A stretch of 64,000 bases of DNA from Pseudomonas vanderleydeniana (GTDB taxonomy: Bacteria; Pseudomonadota; Gammaproteobacteria; Pseudomonadales; Pseudomonadaceae), in NCBI RefSeq assembly GCF_014268755.2, contig NZ_CP077093.1, positions 4,700,001 through 4,764,000 of the forward strand, in the 5' to 3' direction. Numbering within the stretch: position 1 is the first letter of the stretch; each line of letters starts with the position of its first letter. The notes beneath the pieces are model-generated. The model did no database searches. It saw only the letters and a list, made by a program, of their open reading frames with translations, and was not told where the DNA came from. The position numbers and the translations under genes were made by a program. Of the stretch, positions 40,474 through 49,893 are shown one piece after another.

Positions 40474-42435
40474 ATGTCGTCGTCCCCGACCGCCTTCACC
40501 CACCTGTTCGAGCCCTTGCAGTTGCGTGGCAAGCGCCTGAAGAACCGCATCATGTCCACCGGGCACGACACCTCCATGCCCACCGACAATCGGGTCAACG
40601 ACCAGCTGGTCGCCTACCACCAGGCACGGGCCGAAGGCGGTGTCGGGCTGATCGTGCTGCAGGTGGCGGGGGTGCACGACAGTGCGCGCTACACCTCGCA
40701 TGTGCTGATGGCCACCGACGACGCCTGCATCGACGGCTACCGGCGGCTGGCCGAGGTCTGCCATGCCCAGGACACGCTGGTGCTGTCGCAGGTGTTTCAT
40801 CCGGGGCGGGAAATCATGGAGTCCAGCGATGGGCTACTGGCCGTCGCCTACTCGGCCTCGTGCGTGCCCAACGAACGCTTTCGGGTGATGCCCCGGGCCC
40901 TGGACCAGGCGATGATCGACGAAATCATCGCCGGTTACGCCTCGGCCTCCCGCCGCCTGCACCAGGCCGGTATCGACGGCGTGGAAGTGGTTGCCAGCCA
41001 TGGCTACCTGCCCGCGCAATTTCTCAATCCACGGGTCAACCGGCGCACCGACGCCTACAACGGCGACCTGGACCAGCGCCTGCGTTTTCTCCACGAAGTG
41101 ATCGCCGCCATTCGCGCGGCGACCGGTGCGGACTTCATCATCGGCCTGCGCATTTCCGCCGATGAGCGCGACGCCGAAGGCCTGACCGAGGACGAGTCGC
41201 TGGCCGCCGTGGAACGACTGCAGGGCGAGCTGGACTATGTGCACATCGTCGCCGGGACCTCGGCCTCCCTCGGCGGCGCGGTGCACATCGTGCCGCCGAT
41301 GGCGATCGAGCCGGCCTACCTGGCGAAGGAAGCCACTACCTTCAAGGCTCGGCTGTCGATTCCGCTGTTCGTCACCGGGCGGATCAACCAGCCCCAGGAA
41401 GCCGAACTGATCATCGCCCGCGGCCAGGCGGACGTGTGCGGCATGACCCGCGCCCTGATCTGTGACCCGCAGATGCCGAACAAGACCGTCAACGGCCACG
41501 CCGAGGACGTGCGTGCCTGCATCGCCTGCAACCAGGCCTGCATCGGCCACTTCCACCGGGGCCTGCCGATCAGCTGCATCCAGCACCCGGAAACCGGCCG
41601 CGAACTGCACTACGGGCAGTTGCTGGCGACGACCGCGCGCAAACGGATCATGGTGGTCGGCGGCGGCCCCGCCGGGATGAAGGCGGCAGCGGTCGCCGCG
41701 CAACGAGGGCATGAGGTGACGCTCTTTGAGGCCGGTTCGCAACTGGGCGGCCAGGTGCTGCTGGCGCAGTTGCTGCCACGCCGCAGCGAGTTCGGCGGGG
41801 CCAGCACCAACCTGCAGCGCGAATTGGAGCTGGCCGGGGTGCGCGTGGTGCGCAACACCCGGGTCGACCGGGCGCTGGTGGAACGCGAGCGCCCGGACAA
41901 GGTGATCGTCGCCACCGGTGCCGAACCCTACTGGCCGGCCTTCGAGCGCGGTGGCGAGCTGCAGGTGGTGGACGCCTGGCAGGTGCTGCGCGATGAAGTG
42001 CCGATCGGCCGCTCGGTGGTGGTGGTCGACTGGCGCTGCGACTGGATCGGCCCGGGGATTGCCGAGCGACTGGTGCGCGCCGGGCACTCGGTGCAACTGG
42101 CGGTCAACGGCACTCACTGCGGCGAGAACCTGCCGTTCTATGTGCGTGACCAACTGGCCGGCGAGTTGCACAAGCTGGGTATCCCGATCACCCCCTATGC
42201 CCGCCTCTACGGCTGCGACGACAACACCGTGTACCTGCAACACACCGCCAGCGGCGAGCCGATGCTGTTCGAGGAGGTCGACACCCTGGTGCTGTGTCAG
42301 GGGCACCAGCCGGTCGATACCCTGGGCGAACAGTTGCAGGGCCTGGTCGACTTCCAGCGCATCGGCGACTGCCTGGCGCCACGTACGGTCGAGGAAGCGA
42401 TCTACGAGGGGTTGAAGGTCGCCTGGAACCTCTAG
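40474..42435 (+). CDS. OYE-type Fe-S flavoprotein (2,4-dienoyl-CoA reductase/TMADH family)
   Basis: 653 aa. The N-terminal FMN TIM barrel (FEPLQLRGKRLKNRIMSTGHD; ASHGYLPAQFLNPRVNRRTD) is followed by a 4Fe-4S cluster with Cys349, Cys352, Cys356 and Cys368 (ACIACNQACIGHF), then FAD/NAD domains (IMVVGGGPAGMKAAAVAAQ). Relatives include dimethylamine, trimethylamine, histamine and stachydrine/dimethylglycine dehydrogenases. The substrate here is unknown; the adjacent polyamine-type binding protein hints at a methylated or cationic amine. The stop TAG is part of the CTAG at the tip of the following MITE-like element. Confidence 0.92.
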   Translation: MSSSPTAFTHLFEPLQLRGKRLKNRIMSTGHDTSMPTDNRVNDQLVAYHQARAEGGVGLIVLQVAGVHDSARYTSHVLMATDDACIDGYRRLAEVCHAQDTLVLSQVFHPGREIMESSDGLLAVAYSASCVPNERFRVMPRALDQAMIDEIIAGYASASRRLHQAGIDGVEVVASHGYLPAQFLNPRVNRRTDAYNGDLDQRLRFLHEVIAAIRAATGADFIIGLRISADERDAEGLTEDESLAAVERLQGELDYVHIVAGTSASLGGAVHIVPPMAIEPAYLAKEATTFKARLSIPLFVTGRINQPQEAELIIARGQADVCGMTRALICDPQMPNKTVNGHAEDVRACIACNQACIGHFHRGLPISCIQHPETGRELHYGQLLATTARKRIMVVGGGPAGMKAAAVAAQRGHEVTLFEAGSQLGGQVLLAQLLPRRSEFGGASTNLQRELELAGVRVVRNTRVDRALVERERPDKVIVATGAEPYWPAFERGGELQVVDAWQVLRDEVPIGRSVVVVDWRCDWIGPGIAERLVRAGHSVQLAVNGTHCGENLPFYVRDQLAGELHKLGIPITPYARLYGCDDNTVYLQHTASGEPMLFEEVDTLVLCQGHQPVDTLGEQLQGLVDFQRIGDCLAPRTVEEAIYEGLKVAWNL

Positions 42436-42597
42436 TGTGCTGTGTGGCTAATTCGCATACTCAACTCCGGGCCCGTGGCTTCGCCAGGCTGCGTTGCCAT
42501 TCCTCGCCGTAGCCCTGCTACGACTCGTCATGGCGCCTTGCCTGGCAAACCCCCGGGCCCGAATTTGAATATTCGAATTAACCGTACAGGACACTAG
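42432..42597. mobile_element. 166-bp MITE-like element with 44-bp imperfect terminal inverted repeats
   Basis: Left arm 42432-42475 and right arm 42554-42597 are complementary at 36 of 44 positions, both starting with CTAGTGT and ending at CGGGCCCG. The inside is non-coding with a further GCCAGGC/GCCTGGC palindrome. It has no room for a transposase, so it would need help in trans. The left tip coincides with the stop codon of the flavoprotein gene. Confidence 0.85.
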
Positions 42598-42884
42598 GCA
42601 GCAGTGGGCAGCGGCCATGAACGGGCACCGCGTGCGGGTTGAGACCCGATGTGGCGAAAGCGCTCGTCGGATCGCCGCTCTCGGCGACGCAGCAGTCGCA
42701 GAACCCGCGGGCGCCTGTTATCGGGTGAATCGCGGCCGGCGGTTTTAGGGCCGCTTCGCGCCCCAGCGCGGGCAAGCCCGCTCACCACAAGTCCAGGGGC
42801 GGGCTCAAGCTCCTGGCCGGGCCGACTCTCCCTACCACCACCAACTCCCTTATACTGCGCCCCTTTCAAGGACCGGAGCAGGCC
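42598..42884. other. Gene-free GC-rich stretch before the XRE-cupin gene
   Basis: Contains short CGGGC/GCCCG palindromes of the Pseudomonas REP kind near 42770 (CGGGCAAGCCCGCTC) but no convincing gene. The right end (TATACTGCGCCCC near 42852) may hold the promoter of the regulator. Confidence 0.5.
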
Positions 42885-43481
42885 ATGAGCAACGCCCCCA
42901 CGCCCGCCGGCGACAGCAGCGCCGCCGGCCCGCAGTTTCTCGGTACGCGCATTCGCGGCCTGCGCAAGCGCCGTGGCATGACCCTGACCGAGCTGGCGAG
43001 CCAGTCCGAGCTCACCGCCGGCTACATCAGCCAGCTGGAGCGCAACCTCGCCTACCCGTCGATCCCGGCCCTGTTCAACATCGCCCGCAGCCTGGGCGTG
43101 ACCATCCAGTGGTTCTTCGCCAGCGAGACCACCACCGCCCCCGAAGACAGCGGCTACGTGGTGCGCAAGAACAGCCGCCTGAGCGTGCACTACGAGGACG
43201 GCATCGTCGACCAGTTGCTGACCCCGCAGCCCAACCGCCAGCTGGAAATCCTCCACTCGCGCTTCCCACCAGGCACCTACAGCCAGCAGAGCTACAGCCA
43301 CGACGGTGAAGAAGCCGGCTACCTGCTCTCCGGCCGCTTTGAGCTGTGGGTCGGCGAGCGCCATTTCCAGTTGTCCGAAGGCGACAGTTTCAGCTATTCC
43401 AGCCAGGAGCCGCACCGCTACGGCAACCCCGGCGACGTCGACGCGGTGATCATCTGGGTCATCACCCCACCCACCTTCTAG
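42885..43481 (+). CDS. XRE-family regulator with C-terminal cupin domain
   Basis: 198 aa. HTH_XRE at residues ~20-75 (IRGLRKRRGMTLTELASQSE, LTAGYISQLERNLAYPS), then a cupin sensor (about 120-195: SHDGEEAGYLLSGRFELWVG, GDSFSYSSQEPHRYGNPG). The PuuR/MetR-like group often senses amines or amino acids and controls neighbouring catabolic genes. Likely regulates the flavoprotein/binding-protein cluster. 12 bases before the next gene. Confidence 0.93.
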   Translation: MSNAPTPAGDSSAAGPQFLGTRIRGLRKRRGMTLTELASQSELTAGYISQLERNLAYPSIPALFNIARSLGVTIQWFFASETTTAPEDSGYVVRKNSRLSVHYEDGIVDQLLTPQPNRQLEILHSRFPPGTYSQQSYSHDGEEAGYLLSGRFELWVGERHFQLSEGDSFSYSSQEPHRYGNPGDVDAVIIWVITPPTF

Positions 43482-43493
43482 GCAGCCCCCTCC

Positions 43494-44594
43494 ATGAGCA
43501 CCGAACAAGCCGCCCCCGCCCTGAAGGAAATCTTCAACAGCGAACGCCTGCACCACATCGCCAGCGAGATGCAGGCGGTGTACCCCGCGTTCGACAGCGC
43601 CCAGTTTCTACGTCTCACCCACGACGGCCTGGCAGAACTGTCGATCATGCAGCGCCTGGCTAGGGTCAGTGAAAGCCTGCACGCGGTGCTGCCGCTGGAC
43701 TATCGGCAGTCGATCGAGGTGCTGCGCCAACTCGCCCCGCGCCTGAACAGCAGCTTCGTCAGTATCAGCCTGCCGCACTACGTCGCCCGCTACGGCGCTG
43801 ATGATTTCGAGCTGTCGATGGAGGCGCTGAAGTACTTCACCGCCTTCGGCTCCTCCGAATTCGCCGTGCGGCATTTCCTGCTCAGCGATTTCGAGCGGAC
43901 CCTGGCGGTGATGAAGGCCTGGTCGCGGGACGCCAACGAACACGTCCGCCGGCTTGCCAGCGAAGGCTCGCGGCCGCGCCTGCCGTGGTCGTTCCGGCTG
44001 GCGCGGATCCAGGCCGACCCGAACCTGGCGGCGGAGATTCTTGACCAGCTCAAGTGCGACGACAGCCTGTACGTACGCAAATCGGTCGCCAACCACCTCA
44101 ACGACATCACCAAGGAACATCCCGACTGGGTGCTGGACCTGCTCGAGGGCTGGTCGCTGGACGACCCGCGTACCGCCTGGATCGTCCGCCATGCGCTGCG
44201 CAGCCTGATCAAGCAGGGCCACCCGCGCGCGCTGGCGCTGATGGGCGCCGGAGCCAGGGCCCAGGTCGAAGTCCACGACTTCAGGGTCGAGCCGGCGCAG
44301 ATTCGCCTGGGCGAGAGCGTCACCCTGTCCTTCACCCTGGTGTCCACCGCACCGAGCAGCCAGAAGCTGGTGATCGACTACGGTATCGACTACGTGAAAG
44401 CCTCGGGCGGCACCTCGACCAAGGTCTTCAAGCTCAAGACCCTGCACCTGGCCCCTGACGCCAACGAAACCCTGAGCCGCCGCCAGCACATCCGCGAACT
44501 CACCACCCGTCGCCACTACAGCGGCCACCACGCCGTGCACCTGCTGATCAACGGCGAGCGCCTGGGCAGCAGCGGCTTCGACATTCTCGACTGA
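43494..44594 (+). CDS. HEAT-repeat DNA alkylation repair protein (AlkC/AlkD-like)
   Basis: 366 aa. All-helical HEAT repeats over about residues 1-250 (WSRDANEHVRRLASEGSRPR, LPWSFRLARIQ, DDSLYVRKSVANHLNDITKE), then a C-terminal beta-sandwich (VHDFRVEPAQIRLGESVTLSF) found in the AlkC type. AlkC/AlkD glycosylases excise N3- and N7-alkylpurines without base flipping. Follows the XRE-cupin gene by 12 bases; the link with amine metabolism could be removal of alkylation damage from demethylation products, but this is speculative. Confidence 0.88.
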   Translation: MSTEQAAPALKEIFNSERLHHIASEMQAVYPAFDSAQFLRLTHDGLAELSIMQRLARVSESLHAVLPLDYRQSIEVLRQLAPRLNSSFVSISLPHYVARYGADDFELSMEALKYFTAFGSSEFAVRHFLLSDFERTLAVMKAWSRDANEHVRRLASEGSRPRLPWSFRLARIQADPNLAAEILDQLKCDDSLYVRKSVANHLNDITKEHPDWVLDLLEGWSLDDPRTAWIVRHALRSLIKQGHPRALALMGAGARAQVEVHDFRVEPAQIRLGESVTLSFTLVSTAPSSQKLVIDYGIDYVKASGGTSTKVFKLKTLHLAPDANETLSRRQHIRELTTRRHYSGHHAVHLLINGERLGSSGFDILD

Positions 44595-44918
44595 CTCACC
44601 TGGCACCTGTAGAAAGTCCCCTGGTACTGGGCAAGGCTCACGGGCCTATTCGCGGGCAAGCCGCGCTCCTACGGGTTTCGCGGCCCTTGTGGGAGCCGGC
44701 TTGCTGGCGATCCGCCAGAGGCGGCCAGCCAATGAAATCAGCGGCGCACGGCCCGCCGCTATCGCCAGCAAGCCGGTTCCCACACCCAGCGGCGCTCGTC
44801 TTCACCGAGGCGGGCCAAACCACCGGGCCTGCGCTTGGACCATAAACCCTACAGATAGTGCTTCACGCCCCAGGCCATTGCAGTAGAATCGCCGCTCTTT
44901 TTTTCCAGGGCACTCGCC
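44595..44918. repeat. Repeat-filled intergenic region with REP copies
   Basis: Contains a single REP (44650-44674, TTCGCGGGCAAGCCGCGCTCC) and a REP doublet with arms 44688-44711 and 44761-44784 complementary at 23 of 24 bases (TGTGGGAGCCGGCTTGCTGG type). No gene. The promoter of the permease gene must lie between 44800 and 44918. Confidence 0.88.
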
Positions 44919-46292
44919 ATGACCTCTCACCAGACCCCGCCCACCGCGCCCCAGGCCAACGAACTGATCCTCGGCCTGGAGGACCGGCCCCGCCTGCTGA
45001 TCGGCCTGCTCGCCGCACTGCAACACCTGCTGGCGATCATCGTGCCGATCGTCACCCCCGGCCTGCTGATCTGCCAGGCGCTGGGCGTGTCGGCCCGCGA
45101 CACCAACCTGATCGTCTCGATGTCGCTGGTGATCTCCGGGATCGCCACCTTCGTCCAGTGCCGTCGCTTCGGGCCGTTCGGGGCGGGGCTGTTGATCGTC
45201 CAGGGCACCAGCTTCAACTTCGTCGGCCCGCTGATCGCCGGCGGCGCGCTGATGGTCAAGCAAGGCACGCCGGTGGAAGCGGTGATGGCGGCGATCTTCG
45301 GCGTGGTCATCGCCGGTTCGTTCGTCGAGATGGGCATCTCGCGCATCCTGCCCTTCGTCAAGCGCATGATCACCCCGCTGGTGACCGGTATCGTTGTGCT
45401 GATGATCGGCCTGACCCTGATCAAGGTCGGCCTGATCAGCATGGGCGGCGGCTTCAGCGCGATGAGCAACGGCACCTTCGCCAACGGCGAGAACCTGCTG
45501 CTGTCCGGCGTGGTGCTGGCGATCATCGTGGTGCTCAACCGCATCCCGCTGGTGTGGATGCGCAGTTGCGCCATCGTCATCGCCCTGGCCGCCGGCTATG
45601 CCCTGGCCGGCTACCTGGGCCGCCTGAACTTCACCGGCATGCACGAAGCGCCGCTGTTCCAGGTGCCAACCCCGCTGCACTTCGGCCTGGGCTTCTCCTG
45701 GTCGCTGTTCATTCCGATGCTGGTGATCTACCTGGTGACCTCGCTGGAAGCCATCGGTGACGTCACCGCCACCAGCAAGGTCTCGCGCCAGCCGGTCGAA
45801 GGCCCGCTGTGGATGCAACGGATCAAGGGCGGCGTGCTGGTCAACGGCGCCAACTCGCTGCTGGCCGGGGTGTTCAACACCTTCCCCAGCTCGATCTTCG
45901 CCCAGAACAACGGCGTGATTCAGCTCACCGGCATCGCCAGCCGCCACATCGGCAAGTGGATCGCCCTGATGCTGGTCCTGCTGGGCCTGTTCCCGGCGGT
46001 GGCCGGCGCGATCCAGGCCGTGCCGGAGCCGGTACTCGGCGGCGCGGCCATGGTCATGTTCGGCGCCGTGGCGGCCTCGGGCATCAACATCCTGGCGAGC
46101 ATCACCCTCGATCGCCGCGCGCTGCTGATCATCGCCGTCTCGCTGGCCCTGGGCCTGGGTGTGTCGCAGGTGCCGGAGTTCCTCGCGCACATGCCGGCGG
46201 CGCTGCGCAACGTGCTCGAATCCGGCGTGGCCACCGGCGGTATCTGCGCGCTGGTGCTGAACTGGTTCCTGCCGCCTTCGCCAAAGAACTGA
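44919..46292 (+). CDS. NCS2-family uracil/xanthine permease
   Basis: 457 aa, about 12-14 membrane segments. Signature QGTSFNFVGPLIAGGALM and the NAT motif in FAQNNGVIQLTGIASR, closest to xanthine/uric-acid permeases. Imports purines with a proton. A terminator hairpin follows the gene at once; OprD-type porin next. Confidence 0.93.
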   Translation: MTSHQTPPTAPQANELILGLEDRPRLLIGLLAALQHLLAIIVPIVTPGLLICQALGVSARDTNLIVSMSLVISGIATFVQCRRFGPFGAGLLIVQGTSFNFVGPLIAGGALMVKQGTPVEAVMAAIFGVVIAGSFVEMGISRILPFVKRMITPLVTGIVVLMIGLTLIKVGLISMGGGFSAMSNGTFANGENLLLSGVVLAIIVVLNRIPLVWMRSCAIVIALAAGYALAGYLGRLNFTGMHEAPLFQVPTPLHFGLGFSWSLFIPMLVIYLVTSLEAIGDVTATSKVSRQPVEGPLWMQRIKGGVLVNGANSLLAGVFNTFPSSIFAQNNGVIQLTGIASRHIGKWIALMLVLLGLFPAVAGAIQAVPEPVLGGAAMVMFGAVAASGINILASITLDRRALLIIAVSLALGLGVSQVPEFLAHMPAALRNVLESGVATGGICALVLNWFLPPSPKN

Positions 46293-46300
46293 GGATTTAA

Positions 46301-46333
46301 CCAGGGTGACGGCCCGCCGCGCCGTCACCCTGG
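46301..46333 (+). terminator. Hairpin after the purine permease gene
   Basis: Perfect 12-bp stem CCAGGGTGACGG/CCGTCACCCTGG with a 9-base loop. No T-run; it begins 8 bases after the stop codon and is probably Rho-assisted or an mRNA 3' end. Confidence 0.75.
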
Positions 46334-46495
46334 CTGCCTGAAACCCCAGTAAACCCCGCCACCAAAAGTTCATTTCCTAAATTTAATTTCATCCGCCCGC
46401 CCCCGCCTTTGACTCGGAACTGTCACATGGCCACCGCTTAATTGTTTCAAGAGTTTTCAGCTCTTATTTCAATTTAGTGTCCAGGATCCGAACCA

Positions 46496-47848
46496 ATGAA
46501 CAAGCTGTTTAGTCCCATGATGGGTGCCGCCCTGGCGAGTGTCATGATGTCTGCCCACGCGGATTTCATCGATGACAGCCATGCCGACGTGACCCTTCTC
46601 AACCGCTACCTGAACCAGCAGGGGCGCGACATCAGCGGCAGCAGTGCCAAGGCCCACAGCATTCGTGACTGGGGCCAGGGTTTCCAGTTCGACTTCAAGT
46701 CCGGCTACACCGAAGGCACCATCGGCCTGGGCCTGGACCTGCAGGCTTTCTACGGCCTGAAGCTCGATTCGGGCGGCGACCTCAACGACAAGAACCACCA
46801 GGGCCGCTACCCCGGCAGCATGTTCCCGCTGGATGACGGCAAGTCCGCCGACCAGTTCGGCGTGCTCAGCCCGACCTTCAAGGCGCGCTTCCTCAAGGAC
46901 GAACTGCGCATCGGCACCCTGTACCAGAACAACCCGATGCTGGCCAACACCGACGGCCGCCTGTACCGCCAGACCAACACCGGCGCGCAACTGGTGTCCA
47001 AGGACCTGGACAACTTCACCTTCACCGTCGGCGACATCAACCAGACCAAGATCCGCAACGAAACCGGCGACACCGGCATGATCACCGCCGGCGGCACCAA
47101 GAAGAGCGATCGCTTCCTCTACGGCGGTGCGGACTACGCGGGCATTCCGGGCACCACCCTGAGCGCCTGGTACTCGAGCCTGCAGGACTACTACCAACAG
47201 GCCTTCCTCGGCGCCAAGCGCCATGACGCCCTGCCTGTCGGTGCCCTCGACACCGACTTCCGTGCCTACCGCAGCCTCGGCATCGGTGGTAACGGCGACG
47301 GTGACAGCGAATACGCGGCAGCCGGCTACTACGGCAACGGTATCAGCAAGGGCCGGATCAACCAGTCGACCATCAGCCTGATGGAAAGCTACAGCCTGGC
47401 TGGCCACACCGTCGGCCTGGGTATCCAGAAGAACAGTGGCGACAGCGACTTCCCGTACCTGGACTCGGGCCTCAACAGCGGCGACAACCGCCAGGGCCCG
47501 GGCTCGGGTGCCGACACCCCGGCGCTGACCAACCTGCAACTGAACAAGTTCCAGCACGCTGGCGAGCGTACCTGGATGGCGCAGTACAAGTATGACTTCG
47601 CCCAGTTGGGTATCGACGGCCTGAAGTTCGCCGCCACCTACGCCCACGGTGATCAGGTCCGTACCGCCGCCAACAGCGACGCCAGCGAATGGGAGCGCGA
47701 CCTGGCGCTGACCTATGAAGTACAGACCGGCCAACTGAAGGGCCTCGGGGTGAAATGGCAGAACGCCCACGCTGCCCCGGAAATCACTGGCCAGACCATT
47801 CAGGATGAAAACCGCTTCTATGTAAGCTACGTCATCCCGCTCTGGTAA
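46496..47848 (+). CDS. OprD-family outer-membrane porin
   Basis: 450 aa. Signal peptide (ending VMMSAHA), then an 18-strand barrel with OprD blocks (FIDDSHADVTLLNRYLNQQG, SGYTEGTIGLGLDLQAFYGL, DEKNRFYVSYVIPLW-like end ENRFYVSYVIPLW). Imports small solutes such as amino acids, carboxylates or aromatic acids; the substrate cannot be told by eye. Preceded by a 200-base region with its promoter. Confidence 0.94.
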   Translation: MNKLFSPMMGAALASVMMSAHADFIDDSHADVTLLNRYLNQQGRDISGSSAKAHSIRDWGQGFQFDFKSGYTEGTIGLGLDLQAFYGLKLDSGGDLNDKNHQGRYPGSMFPLDDGKSADQFGVLSPTFKARFLKDELRIGTLYQNNPMLANTDGRLYRQTNTGAQLVSKDLDNFTFTVGDINQTKIRNETGDTGMITAGGTKKSDRFLYGGADYAGIPGTTLSAWYSSLQDYYQQAFLGAKRHDALPVGALDTDFRAYRSLGIGGNGDGDSEYAAAGYYGNGISKGRINQSTISLMESYSLAGHTVGLGIQKNSGDSDFPYLDSGLNSGDNRQGPGSGADTPALTNLQLNKFQHAGERTWMAQYKYDFAQLGIDGLKFAATYAHGDQVRTAANSDASEWERDLALTYEVQTGQLKGLGVKWQNAHAAPEITGQTIQDENRFYVSYVIPLW

Positions 47849-47872
47849 TCCCCGCCCTGCTCCCGGTTCTCC

Positions 47873-47979
47873 GATCGTTCCCACGCTCCGCGTGGGAATG
47901 CCTCCCCGGACGCTCGGCGTCTGTTGTTGTGACGCAGAGCGTCACGGGCTGCATGCCCACGCAGAGCGTGGGAACGATC
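47873..47979. repeat. Nested inverted repeat, about 107 bp
   Basis: Outer arms GATCGTTCCCACGCTC (47873-47888) and its perfect complement (47964-47979) enclose an inner GACGCTC...GAGCGTC palindrome. Non-coding. This CGTTCCCACGCTC type recurs in Pseudomonas intergenic DNA. A single REP (48016-48040) lies just downstream. Confidence 0.85.
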
Positions 47980-48128
47980 AGAAGCCCGACAATCGGAACG
48001 GCGCCAGGCCCCACCTGTGGGAGCAGGATTTATCCGCGAATAGGCCTTCAATCCAGGCGCAAAGACGTGACAACCCCCTCGGACTTTGCAACCCTGCGCG
48101 CTATCGTCAACCCAGCGAAGCGCCGACC

Positions 48129-48911
48129 ATGCACCTTCTCTACCCCAGTGATCCTTTCGACCCGCAACAGCCGGACGAAACCTATCGCGACGAGTACACC
48201 GCCGCCTTGGCCGAGGGTCTGAGCGCATCCCTGTTTTCCTTTGACGATTTCGAGGCTGGCACCTTCAAGGCCCGCCCTGCGATACCAACTGGCGCGACCG
48301 TGCTCTACCGGGGCTGGATGTTGACCCCGGAAAACTATGCCAGGCTGGTCGACTGCTGGCAGCAGCGTGATCTGCAGGCCTTTACCAGCGTCGAGCAATA
48401 TCGGCACTGCCACCATCTGCCCCAGTGGTATCCCCTGCTGACCGAACACACCAGCGAAACCCGGGTACTGGAGCCGGATGCCGACTTCGTCGACGCCCTT
48501 GGCGACCTGGACTGGCCCGGCTACTTCATCAAGGACTACGTGAAGTCCCTGAATACCGCCGGCGGATCGCTGGTCGAAACACCGGAGCAGATCCAGGCCG
48601 TCGTCGACCTGATGCAGCAGTACCGTGGACAGATCGAGGGCGGTATCTGCGTGCGCAAACGCGAGGACTATCGCGAGGAGACGGAACAGCGTTACTTCGT
48701 CTTCCTGGGCAAGGCCCACGCTGAGAACGGCGCCGTGCCCAGCATCGTCGAGGATTGTGCTCGACTCATTCAGAGCCCGTTCTTTTCAGTGGATGTCGTG
48801 CTCAGGGCCGACGGCGTGCTGCGTATCGTCGAACTCGGCGACGGCCAGGTTTCCGACCGCAAGACATGGCCTGCCATGACCTTCGCCAAGCTGCTCAAGG
48901 CACAACCTTAA
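48129..48911 (+). CDS. ATP-grasp-domain protein (DUF4343-like)
   Basis: 260 aa from ATG at 48129. N-terminal region MHLLYPSDPFDPQQPDETYR, then a likely ATP-grasp fold: YFIKDYVKSLNTAGGSLVET supplies the lysine and loop, EGGICVRKREDY and VDVVLRADGVLRIVELGDGQ the acidic metal-binding end. ATP-grasp proteins ligate carboxylates to amines. No partner gene is seen; the LysR gene follows after 64 bases. Substrate unknown. Confidence 0.85.
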   Translation: MHLLYPSDPFDPQQPDETYRDEYTAALAEGLSASLFSFDDFEAGTFKARPAIPTGATVLYRGWMLTPENYARLVDCWQQRDLQAFTSVEQYRHCHHLPQWYPLLTEHTSETRVLEPDADFVDALGDLDWPGYFIKDYVKSLNTAGGSLVETPEQIQAVVDLMQQYRGQIEGGICVRKREDYREETEQRYFVFLGKAHAENGAVPSIVEDCARLIQSPFFSVDVVLRADGVLRIVELGDGQVSDRKTWPAMTFAKLLKAQP

Positions 48912-48975
48912 CGGACAGGCCCTGCCCTGCCCCGAGATAACCCGCGCCCCGCGCAACATCGAGAACTCAAGGAAC

Positions 48976-49893
48976 GTGGCCAAACTCAACTTCAGGCACA
49001 TGGAAATCTTCTGGGCCGTGATGACCACCGGCAGCGCCACGGCCGCAGCCGAACTGCTGCACACCTCGCAGCCCACCGTGAGCCGCGAACTGAGCCGCCT
49101 GGAGTCCATCACCCAACTGGTGCTGTTCAAGCGGGCCAATGCCAAGCTGATTCCCACCGAGCAGGCACTGCGGCTGTTCGAGGAAGTCGAGCGCGCCTAT
49201 TTCGGCATGGAGCGGATCGAGCGCACCGCCGAGGCCATCCGTCAGCACAAGAACGGCCAGATCGCCCTGGTGACCTTGCCGGCGTTCTCCCAGGCCGTGC
49301 TGCCGATGGTCTGCAAACGCTTTCTGGAACAGTTTCCGGAGGTCGCCCTCAGCATCACCCCGCAGGAACCGCCCCTGCTCAATGAATGGCTGTCCTCCCA
49401 GCGCTACGACCTGGGCTTGATCGAAGACGCCAACATCCCGATCGGCACCGAAAGCGACTGCGTGTTCACCTCGGACATGGTCTGCGTCCTGCCGCCGGAC
49501 CACCCCCTGACGGCCAAATCGGTGCTTGCGCCCGAGGACTTCGAAGGCGAGCCGTTCATTTCGCTGGCCGCCAACGACCCCTACCGCAAGAAGATCGATG
49601 CACTATTCCAGGAACATGGCGTCAACCGCCGGCTGCAGGTGGAAACCCATAGCGCGGCCGCAGTGTGCAGCACCGTCGCCCACGGTGTCGGCGTGTCCAC
49701 CATCAACCCGCTGACAGCACTCTCCTACGTCAACCTCGGGCTGACCATTCGCCGCTTCGCCCTGTCGATCCCCTATTCCATCCGCGTGGTGCGCCCGCTG
49801 CATCGCCCCCATTCCGTGCTGGTCGACCAGTTCGTCGAGGCCCTGCGCGAATGCTGCCAGGCACTCGAAGCCCAACTGGCCGAGATCCCGTAG
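48976..49893 (+). CDS. LysR-family regulator, probably of lysA
   Basis: 305 aa from GTG at 48976 (AAGGA upstream). HTH (FRHMEIFWAVMTTGSATAAAEL, SQPTVSRELSRLE) and a LysR substrate domain. It lies upstream of diaminopimelate decarboxylase on the same strand, unlike the divergent lysR-lysA of Escherichia coli, so the link with lysine is by position only. Confidence 0.9.
   Translation: MAKLNFRHMEIFWAVMTTGSATAAAELLHTSQPTVSRELSRLESITQLVLFKRANAKLIPTEQALRLFEEVERAYFGMERIERTAEAIRQHKNGQIALVTLPAFSQAVLPMVCKRFLEQFPEVALSITPQEPPLLNEWLSSQRYDLGLIEDANIPIGTESDCVFTSDMVCVLPPDHPLTAKSVLAPEDFEGEPFISLAANDPYRKKIDALFQEHGVNRRLQVETHSAAAVCSTVAHGVGVSTINPLTALSYVNLGLTIRRFALSIPYSIRVVRPLHRPHSVLVDQFVEALRECCQALEAQLAEIP

Noticed and set aside
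42594..43556. Minus-strand 320-codon frame opposite the XRE-cupin gene
   Set aside because: It is antisense to a clear HTH-cupin protein and Gly/Val-rich; shadow frame.
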